Shown: in pieces, positions 47,767 through 58,396 of the stretch
Layout: each line of letters starts with the position of its first letter
Numbering within the stretch: position 1 is the stretch's first letter
Origin: Pelobates cultripes
Taxonomy: Eukaryota; Chordata; Amphibia; Anura; Pelobatidae
Assembly: GCA_933207985.1 (NCBI GenBank)
Contig: OW240913.1
Coordinates: 330,347,960 to 330,411,959, forward strand
Reading direction: 5' to 3'
Length of the DNA stretch: 64,000 nucleotides
Made by a program: the position numbers and the translations under genes
Notes under the pieces: generated by a model
What the model was told of the DNA's origin: nothing
Seen by the model: the letters and a program-made list of their open reading frames with translations, nothing else
The model's database searches: none

Positions 47767-48354
47767 TTAAAGGTACACTATAGCTTCCAGAACAACTACA
47801 GCTTATTGTATTTGTTCTGGTGAGTATAATCATTCCCTTCAGGCTTCTTGCAGTGAACACTGTCTTTTCAGAGAATATGCAGTGTTTACATTACAGCCTA
47901 GGGATACCTCCACTGGCCACTCCACAGATGGCTACTAGAGGAGCTTCTGATAGCAGTGCTGCACAGTGAGCAGCACTGCCATTCAATGTCTCCACCCTCT
48001 ACATGCAGACACTAAACTTTCCTTATAGAGATGCATTGATTGAATGCATTTATATGAGGAGATGCTGAATGGCCAGAGCTGTTTTTGACTTGTGCTGGAT
48101 CTGCCCCTGATCTGCCTCATTGACAGTCTCAGCCAATCCTATGGGAAAGCATTGTGATTGGCTCAGATAACCTATTTTGATGATGTCAGCCAAGCAGGCA
48201 GATCAGGGGCAAAGCCAGCAGCAGCAGACTTGACTACAAGTAAGATTTTACTATATTTAGGGTAGCAAGGGGGGCCAGGAGGGCTAGACGGTGGTTGTAA
48301 TACTATAGGATCAGGAATACATGTTTGTGTTCCTGACTCTATATTGTTCTTTTA
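47767..48354. mobile_element. TTAA MITE inside hAT-like element C
   Basis: It starts after TTAA (47767-47770) with AGGTACACTATAGCTTCC and ends near 48350 before TTTA (a mutated TTAA). The right end reads inward AGAACAATATAGAGTCAGG. Internal inverted segments include TGGCCACTCCACAGATGGCT. There is no coding capacity. Confidence 0.75.
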
Positions 48355-48434
48355 GGCTTTCTTTCATGGTAAGAAAAGGACGGCTGAGTGGACTTCACTG
48401 TGGAAAGAAAATGAAATAAAGATAAAATGTATAG

Positions 48435-49133
48435 GTCTGTGTAGCGGAACCAGCCTCGCCACTGGGCATTGGAGAAGACTGATTGCCAGCCTCTTGCCAT
48501 GTGACTATGGCTCCTGGGATGTATTGCCTGCTCTCCTGTACTGCTGAGGATTGCTACCAACTAGGTGGATTTGGCTATAGTGCTTGTATAGTGCCCTCTA
48601 TTGGTAGCAACAGTAATATGCACTACCTGAATAGCAAAACTGGTAATTTGCATATTCGGGTAGATTTGCACATCGCTAATTCTGCATGCAGGAGAGACAT
48701 TTTGTGTTAATTATGGTTTTCCCCACCCATTTCTAAATATGTAATTATGTTATAATAAGTCACTGTATGTTGCCTGCTATGATTTGACTGTATGTAATTA
48801 GATTGAGTTTTCACAGCAATGTTAATGTAATGACCACATGGGCTAGTCCCAATTAAAATAAAGTTTTAGACTGTTCTACTTCACCCTTAATTTGGAGTGC
48901 TGTCTCTTATTGGAGGAATCTGCTACAACGGATTTCTATGCTCTGCATATTCCCTTGCTATAATCATTCCTAAGCTCTTTTAAGAGCTCGTTCCTGCTTA
49001 GCTCTGAATGAAGAGAGGTTCAGCCTGTGGTGGTTGTGGTGTCGGCTAGATTGCTTGGAATCCTCAAGAAGCGCTAGGAGCATCCATCAACGGAGGTACC
49101 CAGTCGGGGTGCCAGGTGATCCGTTACAGTCTG
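48435..49133 (+). mobile_element. Solo LTR, 689 bp, with 5-bp TSD
   Basis: The LTR is 48440-49128. It starts TGTAGCGGA and ends TCCGTTACA, so its tips are short TG...CA inverted repeats. A perfect 5-bp duplication GTCTG flanks it (48435-48439, 49129-49133). AAAATAAAG near 48857 can be a polyadenylation signal. No internal coding region lies beside it, so it is a solo LTR left by recombination. The 5-bp TSD fits Gypsy-type elements, though some retroviral classes also make it. Orientation is inferred from the polyadenylation signal. Confidence 0.9.
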
Positions 49134-49620
49134 TGTGTGTTTATTTGTCTGTATGTGCATGAGTCTTAGTGTGTGTATGAATCTTGTGTGTGTGTGTGTA
49201 CATATGAGTGTATATTTCCTAGTGCATTTGTGCAGAAATCGCAGTCTCACCACACAGACCCTTTTAATAAATATTCAACTTACATAAAAAGTAGCATGGG
49301 GAAAGAATTCTTAGATGCACACCCTAATACAATGTGCTGCGCATGCCTATGGTTGTGAAGTATGGTAATGGAAGGATCTTGTGTCTAGGTGCTTTTCAAC
49401 AGTATTGCCTGGAAATCTTGTGAGAATTGGAAGACTGGAACAAAATACAGAGCAATATGGGAGGATACCATATTCAGTCTGCTGAGAAAGGTGCAACTTA
49501 CAGAATGATAATGATCCCAAGCAAAAGACCTTTTGGAATGGCTCGAGAACAATAATAGGAATATCCTGCATTGGCCCAATCAAAATCACAGGTACCACCC
49601 AACTAACCTAAACCAAGTAG

Positions 49621-52600
49621 AGAAAAGCTGCCAAGAAGAAAGGAAAAATTGACATTAAATATAAAAACTGAAATAAGACTTGCAGTAAATTATTATTTGG
49701 TTTAAAATCACAGTATAAATGAAATCACGTCTGCTGTAATCTTAAGTTCGCTAAAGGATGACATGCTGCGTAATGTGAATTAATCACAAACAGAAGTACT
49801 ATGACTAGTGAAGGAGAAATGACATGATGCATAACCTCCTAGCTAAAAATAGTTTCTTTCTGAAAAACTAACAAAAACTGCAGATGAAAATGTTTTAGAA
49901 CAAAATGGTAAATTACAAAACAAACATGGCTTGGTACAGATGACAATGTAGCCAAAATGGTACAGAACTGATCCAGATCACCACTCCTAGTAATTACGAG
50001 GTTGCAGAAAATGTTTGTGCCAAGCACAGTTAATAAATCACACATTGATGTAATATGACTGGTGAAGAACAATACATCTAGTCAAAACTTAACAGCAGGA
50101 AGTTTCTCCAATAAACCATCACTAATTTCAAACTGTTCCTAGCCTGTTGCCTAATTAACTACTAGCACAATACCTGCAATTATCTCAACGTTAAAGCACA
50201 AATTGTCAGCACTTCATATCCAAGAATAGTTTACTACAACACATTAAAAATAAACAAATCAAAATTTGAAAAATAATACTGATTTTTTTTTTTTTTTACA
50301 AATGGTATTTCTCAAAAATACAGAAAAAGTGAATATATTTTGTAAAATGTCTCTCAAAAGGCTGGAAAAGTAAATTTTCCCAAGTTTCTTTTTCAGGAAT
50401 TACATTTAGCCGTTTGGGATTTTGATGCCAAGACCTGCTAAGATGCCTGCCTTCAGTGAGGGACATTAGTGTTCAGATGGAACATACCTAACAGGTCACT
50501 TTCGTTAGGCGAGATACCCTCTATTTAAACAGGGGGTTACACACATACCTTCAGTACTAACCAGCACATAATAAAGGTGCAGTCGGTTCAAGCAGCACAG
50601 TCACACCCCCATGAAACACACACATTGACTGTTTAGGAATTTTACTGGGGCCGTAATGTTGCATCTGTTTCCAAAAACAAAAAACTTGCCTTTGGATTGA
50701 ACCCTCCGAGTGGTCGGACAGCTTTCAATTCTATACTTTGTGTTTATGGAGTATGTAGCCATCCACATTTGTGAGGCATCAATGGATATCCCTCTTCTCA
50801 TTGTGTGCAGTCCCATTTGTTGAAAAAGGGCTCTTTCTATGGAGGATCCTGTTGATCCTGCGTAAACCTCAGTGTTGTTCTTTCATGCATGAACGAGAGT
50901 ACAGCACGGACATCGGCTCCAGGCAGCTGAAGTACCAGGAGCTGAAGAGTACTGACAAGAAGAGGCAACATATGAGAGGGACAGGTTCAGGTGAGTATAA
51001 GTCATCTTTCCCTGCACCCCTCAGCCAGAGGAGCAGTCACAGTCAGTAGTCTTTACAAATTATGCAAAGACCCTTGATGGTGACAGAGCCTCTGTAATAG
51101 CTGGCTAGTACTACCCATATGGTTGCCAATAAGCTGACACTGAGCTCAGGCTGCTGCAGGCCATACCCACAGCCCTCTTATCTATACCACAATCAGATAA
51201 ATTCAGAGTTATGGATTTGCATTTGGATTAGAAAATACAATAACATTGTGTAATTTAATAGGAATCTGTGATATATTCAATCTTAAATCCAATTAAGGGC
51301 TAAATTACAATCTCACATTCAATAATTGCCAGTATGTTAACAGCTGACGAAATAATAACAACCCCGTGTTATCTGATACTTTTCAACTCATTTACCATTA
51401 CAGAATCGGTAGAAAATGGTCCTTTTTCATACATTAAACGCTAGCAGAGTTATTTACTTAGAATTGTGGGAAATTCTAAGTGAATTCGAATTTAGAGTCA
51501 AAGCAGCCAAAATGGAAAAATTATCCTAGTCAGCTATGCTACCAGTTCACTTACTTTGGCCTTAAATATCAAATTCACGTTGAATTCACATTGCATTTCC
51601 CACAATTCTCACATTAGTTAATAGTAAGGCCATGACAATCACACTCCACCAGCAATATCAACAATTTAACTGGATCATTAGAAAAGAAGGGAATTCAATA
51701 TCTAAAACATCTTCAAAAGTAATGAGAACACACTTCTATCAAATAACCAATACCCCTAGATATTTGCTTACTCATGAGCAGAAGAAACATCACAAACACT
51801 TCCCTTGATCTGACAATGTGTACAGGCAACATCGGCTAACTCTAATTAATAATGTGTCATTAATCAATAAAAACAATTAAAGACAAACAAGTAACGTAAC
51901 AACAATGTAAACTATAACATAAGTGAAATCAATAACACATCACGTACATATTTGTACAATCAAGTGAGTTGTAGTTCATCACGGGGTGGGGGGAGTATTT
52001 GGAGATGCCTGATTTAGATGTACCGTCAAGAAATAGTCTCAGTAATATCATATGAATCATTATAGATAAGCAGACACCAGTCACCTATTGCCATCTTCAA
52101 TACACTTGGCTACCCATAACATTCAACCTGTAATTTAATAACAATAATTTTTTGGCTTCGGCGGTGTTTGTGGCAGTAAAATAATCCATTAATTTTGGAT
52201 TGTGATCTCTTTGAAAAGTGTCTCATTATTCCAGGTAAATCAGAAAATGGTATTAAATTCCCCTGAACTCTTAGGGAAAGGGAAACATGACCACTGCTAA
52301 TGAACTAGGGGGCTGGACAAAAGGGGATACGATGTTTCAAAGATGGAACAGCCTTTATATTAGGAAGGGTGGAGTGGAGACTTATTAGTCAGTGAAGAAT
52401 AAGTTGATGGCGCCAGACTTGCTTCCCTCTCACCCGCATATTGCTTTGTAGGACAGTAGGATTGTTGTTTGCTTTGTGTGTTTGTGTTTTTACTGTTTTG
52501 TCACACCAGACAGTATTCATTGCCAGTGCAGTTTAAAAAGATTTCTGATGTGCCAATTCATTGGGTCGCAGTCTGCTGAGGGCTGATGGCAGTGGGCAGA

Positions 52601-54650
52601 CTGCGTTCGGAGTCATGAAAGCATTGTGGAAGAACTGCCATTTGGGTTAGCACCCCAACAGCTGACAGGTTGTTCTCAATGTTAATGCTGGTTTGTTATT
52701 AAGTTTGATAAAGCTGTTGCCATTCCCCTTATCCACATAATTATGTTTCGGAATGTTCTTTGGGCAACGGGTATTAGTGGGTTCTGGGTAAGCTGTCAAG
52801 ATCGGTTCTGACGGTTTGCTTGTATTGTACCCCAAAAATAAAAGGGGTATGCTTCCACAACTTCAACATAATTTCTGATGAATATATACGTAACTCTCAC
52901 TCTCATATGACAGATATGTCCCTCTATCCAATTTGGATTATTGTTTTAAGAGCTTAACATTTTCAGTGTGTAGAAGTGTATAACAGAGGGTCCCAGTATA
53001 ATCATACCTTCTGGTCATACCTCCAGCCACAATCCCTAAATAAATGTTTTTTTCCATGTTAAATGTTGGAAAACATGCCCAACATAAGGACCTGTGTGCA
53101 TGACATACATGTGGAACGTTGACGATATATACTGCATTACACATGTCTACCATTATTTGGCCATACTGTGAATTATTCCAGAATTCTGCTTTCCATTTAT
53201 GAGCGCACATAGATTGGAGATACACTAGCCAGGTGTGCCATTATCATAGAAAACAGACACAATGTTTGTAATATCCTACTTAGCTTTAAAAATGCTCATG
53301 TATTATCATTACCGTCATCATTAGTGTTCTTGCCAAGGTTGCAAATGGCCAACAAATACAAATCTTAATTCCGACTGAAGATATAGCTGTCACTAATCCT
53401 CACATTATTTGTACGTAGGAAACAATAGACTATAAAGCACAGTTAGGATTTTGCACATAACTCCCTGTATAATTAAAGTTTTATAGAAAAGCTCCCACTT
53501 GCATTCTCACATTTTTAATCATTTTTTTAAAAGCATTAATTTCTCAGACAGGAATCTATAGCACAATCAAGAGAAAATTCAATAGCTCCCTAGTTTTCAA
53601 CATTCTCAGCAAGTATTTGGCAAAAAAATCAAATGTTGATCAATCTGCACCTGTTGTTGTATTATGGCTACCAAAATTTAATGGCTAGAGAATTACCTAG
53701 TGCAGATAGATAGCCCATTGTTGTTAAACTACAACTACCATGATTCTTAGCTATCTTTAAGTATTTCAATGTTTTACGGGCACTGCAGTTCCACAATATA
53801 TGTTGATGTACTTTTTGACCACTAGTGGCCAAGTTGCTACACCAACAACAAAGTTCAGCATCACATAACTCATAACTCATTTCATATTCTATAGCGTTTT
53901 TCAAAAAAACACCAGTGCTGCTTAGAAAATTGGCAAGTTAATTTCAATAAAAACAGGTAAAACAAAAGAATGCAATATTAATGTATTCTACTCTTCCCTT
54001 GTATATAATAAGAATGCATTTGTTCAAGGGGCTTTAAATATGTAGATATAGCATAGTACCATAGTATTAAGAAAACACAGCAGTTATATGATTAGACATA
54101 TAAAGTAAACAAGGCACATTATACAATAAACAATAATATGACACCTTTCAAATCAAAGGGTATGTTACTATAGTAATTATATTTTTAATGTAAAACCCAT
54201 AGTATTGAGGCTTCATTTAAATGAACCAACCAAATACTCCATAGAAGATAACTATGTTGGAAAATAATAGAATTTAAAGAAATTAAAATGATGAGAGGTG
54301 GAATGTCGGGGAAATAATTTTGCAGGGTGAGGAGCAAGGAGGTAAGTAAAAATTATCAACGGGAAAGAAACATTAATGGAGAGAAAAGTCGCTATGGCCT
54401 AGGGCAAAATTATTGATCACCTCAAGATATGTGGGTCCACCAAAACAAGGGGGAAGGGGGAAACCTGTTGAGGAACACATAAATGACGCCCGGTTGGCAT
54501 GACAATATGGTCTTTCTGAGTTTCTTCCTGTATATATTATAGGAATGCTTTTTTTTGAAGGGGCTCAAAACATAATCGGCCATCATTCCTTTTCTGGACC
54601 AGCTGCTTCCCATTAATCACACTCAGGAAATTGAGTGGAGCAAAGAGGTT
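49621..54650. other. Intron sequence, largely unclassified
   Basis: About 5 kb without a gene. A poly-T run lies at 50284-50298. GTTGTAGTTCATCAC (51968) and AAACTACAACTACCATGATT (53727) look like eroded vertebrate palindromic repeats. The GC-richer part at 50830-51110 is probably a repeat but I could not place it. Confidence 0.45.
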
Positions 54651-54652
54651 TA

Positions 54653-56407
54653 GAAATTAAAACAAACAAACTAAATAGAGACGCAACTCCCAGAGAGATG
54701 GAGATAAATCTCCAGAGATTACCACTAGTATAAAAACACTTATTTTAACAATACAATAGTGATACTATTGTATTAGAGCTCATTCGATTATAGTCTTTAT
54801 TAGTAATAACTTGAGAACACTTCTACACATACACTATCGTAAAAAATATATATAATTCTAAATGACGTGAAAGAATGAAAAGTGAATAAATGTGAATTAA
54901 AATAGGATGGAATCCCTATAAAGGGTACTAAGCTTGATATCATATATATGACAAGTTACTCTGTATATAAATACATTTTAGATTAAAGTTCATATCACAA
55001 TTTAACAGAGGATATGTCTTTAAGGATAACAGCAACTCCTTATATTGAGACACATTAGATACTGAGCTATCTGGGCTTAGATACTTGTAGTTGCATTAGC
55101 ACACTAGGGGATCTCCTGAGTAAACAAAGGTTAAACAGTACTGGTGGTCCTCAGTTGTGGTATATTCCAAACCACTAAAGTGGTTATAGTACCAGTCCCA
55201 CTCTCCTTTATTGGAAACCTAGCAGCACAGGAGGGAACCCTATAAAGAGTACTAGGCTTGATAGAAACATAGAAACATAGAAACATAGAATGTGACGGCA
55301 GATGAGAACCATTCAGCCCATCTAGTCTGCCCAATTTTCTAAATACTTTCATTAGTCCCTAGCCTTATCTTATAGTTAGGATAGCCTTATGCCTATCCCA
55401 CGCATGCTTAAACTCCTTTACTGTGTTAACCTCTACCACTTCAGCTGGAAGGCTATTCCATGCATCCACTACCCTCTAAGTAAAGTAATACTTTCTAATA
55501 TTATTTTTAAACCTTTGTCCCTCTAATTTAAGACTATGTCCTCTTGTTGTGGTAGTTTTTCTTCTTTTAAATATAGTCTCCTCCTTTACTGTGTTGATTC
55601 CCTTTATATATTTAAATGTTTCTATCATATCCCCCCTGTCTCGTCTTTCCTCCAAGCTATACATGTTAAGATCCTTTAACCTTTCCTGGTAAGTTTTATC
55701 CCGCAATCCATGAACCAGTTTAGTAGCCCTTCTCTGAACCCTCTCTAAGGTATCAATATCCTTCTGAAGATACGGTCTCCAGTACTGTGTACAATACTCC
55801 AAGTGGGGTCTCACCAGTGTTCTGTACAATGGCATGAGCACTTCCCTCTTTCTACTGCTAATACCTCTCACTATACAACCAAGCATTCTTCTAGCATTTC
55901 CTGCTGCTCTATTACATTGTCTACCTACCTTTAAGTCATCAGAAATAATCACCCCTAAATTCCTTTCCTCATATGTTGAGGTTAGGACTCTATCAAATAT
56001 TCTGTACTCTGCCCTTGGGATTTTACGTCCAAGATGCATTATCTTGCACTTATTCACATTCAATGTCAGTTGCCACAATTCTGACCATTTTTCTAGTTTA
56101 CCTAAATCATTTGTCATTTGGCTTATCCCTCCTGGAACATCAACCCTGTTACATATCTTACATACACATGACAAGTTACTCTGTATATTAATTCATTTTA
56201 GATTAACGTTTATATCACAATTTAACAGAAGATATGTCTTCAAGGATAACAGCAATTTAAGGCAGGAGAAGACTGTAATTGAATTATCTCTAATTGTATC
56301 GATATTGTATTGTTAAAATAAGCGTTTTTATACTAGTGGTAATCTCTGGAGATTTGACTCCATCTCTTTGCGTGTTGGATCTCTATTTGGTTTGTTTTTG
56401 AAATTTA
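54653..56407. mobile_element. Foldback-type element with internal tandem units, interrupted by a LINE
   Basis: Inverted arms about 105 bp long lie at 54653-54757 and 56303-56407. They share AGAGATGGAG, AATCTCCAGAGATTACCACT, AGTATAAAAAC and TTATTTTAACAATACAAT. Between them are two direct units with a period of 324 bp: one starts near 54914 (CCCTATAAAGGGTACTAAGC), the other near 55238 (CCCTATAAAGAGTACTAGGC). The second unit is partial and is broken after 55262 by the Rex-like LINE, resuming near 56169 (TGACAAGTTACTCTGTATAT). No coding sequence belongs to it. The class is unknown and the TSD was not resolved. Confidence 0.75.
55263..56168 (-). pseudogene. Rex1/CR1-like LINE reverse transcriptase remnant, 5' truncated
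   Basis: A single minus-strand frame (about 56165 to 55476) reads GKLEKWSELWQLTLNVNKCK, IMHLGRKIP, NLGVIISDDLKVGRQCNRAA, VRPHLEYCTQYWRPYLQKD, VQRRATKLVHGLRDKTYQER and LEERRDRGDMIETFKYIKG. This is the thumb and C-terminal region just after the catalytic core, which is missing by 5' truncation. The frame is intact for about 230 residues, so the insertion looks younger than the other LINEs here. The 3' end (55263-55290) is a CATAGAAA tandem tail. Confidence 0.9.
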
Positions 56408-57204
56408 TCAGGGGTTATGCCCCTTAATGATTACCCAGACAGTCCCGTTTTCTTGCAATAGTGTTGGGATTTTGTACTTAACACCTATAGCAATTTTTCT
56501 CTTATTTTAGAAATTAAACCAACTGACTAAATACTTTTATGACAATTTGTGGAACTGAGACATTAGTCCTTCTAGCTGTTTTGTCGTCTTCCTTAACACT
56601 TACTAATGTAAAATGGTGGGTGTAAGTAAAACGGGGGATGTAGGGAAGCAACGCTTAACAATTAAAATCCTTGTGTGGAGTACAATGGGGCCAATATAAG
56701 GGAGAAAACTTACTAATGTGACTAACAATGGAGTCACTTCTTTCTTCCATGTTAGGGAAAGAAGACATGTTAAATTGTAGGACTGCAGTGTTTCAAAGAT
56801 TCTCAAACGTGGGGAATGTAGAAAAGGAGAGGAGCATCCAGCTCAAAATAAAACAGATGTAATCATGTAAAGCAGTCAGGATTTTCTAAATGCATGATGA
56901 TGCAAGTTATGCAAAGCTCCTGTCTGGGTTGCTCCATTAAGTACAAAATATATCATAAAACTAGTTACAATGTTTTAAATCATGTGGGTGTGAAATACTT
57001 GGAATATGGTAAAATACTAAGAATGGAGAAGAACTGAAGAAGAAAAAAGAATATGAAGAAAAAGAAGGAGAAAGATAAAATAGAATGTTTTGAAAGGGCT
57101 GAAGATACAAGGAACAAAAGGCACGGCATATATTATTACAGCAGAATATTACAAATGACGTTGACAAGTATAAAGAATTGGAATAATACAAAATAAGGTC
57201 TTAC
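56408..57204. other. Intron sequence next to the P1-helix exon
   Basis: AT-rich sequence with a purine-rich stretch (57005-57080). No gene was seen. Confidence 0.5.
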
Positions 57205-57322
57205 CTATCGTAGTGATAACAGTTCCCGCAAAGAAAAAAGAGCTGCCCATGTCCCAATGGCTATTTTGACTGGTGCCATTTCCTACAGGTATGATCCCTG
57301 CATTGACTGCTGCCATCACATG
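57205..57322 (-). CDS. KCNK2: KCNK2 (TREK-1) internal exon: cap end and first pore helix
   Basis: This is an exon of a mechano-, lipid- and temperature-gated two-pore-domain K+ leak channel of the plasma membrane. It has 118 nt, giving 39 codons plus one base. It encodes the end of the extracellular cap helix, an N-G-T glycosylation sequon, the S-H-W-D stretch and the P1 pore helix ([14 protein letters not shown]). It ends inside the first glycine codon of the TIGFG selectivity filter. An acceptor (TTACAG) precedes CAT at 57322 and a donor (GTAAGA) follows 57205. The exon therefore starts in phase 0 and ends in phase 1, which fits the next exon. TREK-1 of mammals has the same residues with few changes (for example AAINAGIIP against AAVNAGIIP here). 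KCNK10 differs more in this stretch (QAVNAGVSP). The preceding exon, with M1 and the start codon, is not in the window. Confidence 0.93.
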
Positions 57323-58396
57323 CTGTAATTTCACATAGAGAAAGAGACACTGTTAGAACATGATACATTGTAAAGTACAACCACAAAACTTCTGTTACTA
57401 ATGGCTAACTCCATGTATTGTTGACTACAATTTACCTGTAAACTGCATCTTAGAGCTCGCTTGGAGGATTCCAGGAGAAAACACATGCTATGCTATACAT
57501 TCCATCGCCACCTGCCCTTTCCCTTTGATCACGACAGCTGGTGGGAACAGGCATCATCTCAAGTTATGCCTGGTAGATCATGCTTATGGTAACTTTATTG
57601 TACAACTGCAAGATTACCTATGGAAGATCCCATGATTTTCCAGGATCTTCTATAGACCCCATTATGTACTCTCAGACAATAGTGACAATGGTTCCTGACA
57701 GATGAAGCCTCAAGGAGCTACCGAAGCATCACAGCCTAAAATGGCAGTGTTAAGAAGGGAGAACGTGAGTATTTATACTTAGTTACTGCCCTCCATATGT
57801 TGCAGGTGCATTTCAAAAGCTCCTACCAAGAGGTTTATTCACTGAACACTGAATTTCATAGTAAATAGGAAACCAAATTGTAAAATATAAGTTACTATAC
57901 ATGATTTGGAAAAATTCCTCCATTCAGCAATAGTCACAACAAAACAAAGTCCACGGTCTGCTCAGTACACAGTTCTACTTTTATTTTGTTTTATTTATTT
58001 ATTCATCTCATTAAACAGTAGATTGACTTACCAAAATGTAGACAAAAAGCCCTATTAATATATTCCCACCAGTATTAATTCCTGTAAACCACATATTCCT
58101 ATATAGTTTTGTGATACATTCATACATTACATGAAATGAAAAGGAGAAATACCATAGCACAGATTTTTCAATACCAGAAAAAGTCACGTGGCACTTGGTT
58201 TCTGAGTAGCTAAGCAGCCACAATATAACATTTCTAACTTGCTGGGATCCAGACATTGGTCCATGGCAAAATATTGCAGCAACATGTGAGATTGTACCCC
58301 ACTCCCTAAATTGCTCCTTTTTGGCTACAAAATTCCAGTTGAATATTTACATAAAGTAGCTTAACAGACTCCCAGACCTGTACAGTGATTATGACA
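57323..58396. other. Intron upstream of the P1-helix exon, nothing recognised
   Basis: I looked for the M1-encoding exon on the minus strand and found none. Confidence 0.5.

Larger units (their letters stand above)
46719..49359. mobile_element. hAT-like element C inside Tc1
   Basis: The element is 46727-49351 (2,625 bp). The left end is CATAAGCATGCGCA; the right end reads inward CATAGGCATGCGCAGC followed by ATTAGGGTGTGCA. This matches element B's left end (CATAGGCGTGCGCAGCC, ATTAGAGTGTGCA). The flanks GTAGTGAA (46719-46726) and GTTGTGAA (49352-49359) are an 8-bp duplication with one difference. The interior contains TG-rich sequence near 49130-49200, a C/T-rich tract, a TTAA MITE and a solo LTR. 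No transposase was seen. Confidence 0.8.
46363..49620 (+). pseudogene. Tc1/mariner transposase remnant, split by two insertions
   Basis: The first part (46363-46726) reads NPTRSPGEVIIR, LKELQRSM, GINVHQTTILRALHLAEH, GHLELAKKQETG, KTWEKV and KLFGHNS. The second part (49352-49615) reads VVKYGNGRI, DNDPKQKTFW and EWLENNNRNILHWP. These are the helix-turn-helix end, the region of the second catalytic aspartate (now S-N-G-T-K, so mutated) and the D-N-D-P-K / E-W-P blocks of Tc1 transposases. A frame break removes one base before S-N-G. Removing the TTAA mini-element (46435-46511) rejoins R and L-K-E-L in frame. Removing the hAT-like element (46727-49351) brings the two halves together. Part of the DNA-binding domain and a stretch after the H-C-L-Y-R are missing. 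Confidence 0.85.
8037..57204 (-). other. KCNK2: KCNK2 intron, 49,168 bp
   Basis: This intron lies between the P1-helix exon and the M2 exon and interrupts the first selectivity filter after base 1 of its first glycine codon. It holds most of the transposon remnants in the window. I saw no additional host exon in it. Its boundaries follow directly from the two splice sites and matching codon phases. Confidence 0.93.

Noticed and set aside
2453..57322. Assignment of the exons to KCNK10 (TREK-2) instead of KCNK2
   Set aside because: Residues such as [15 protein letters not shown] and T-I-G-F-G-D-Y follow KCNK2 where KCNK10 differs.
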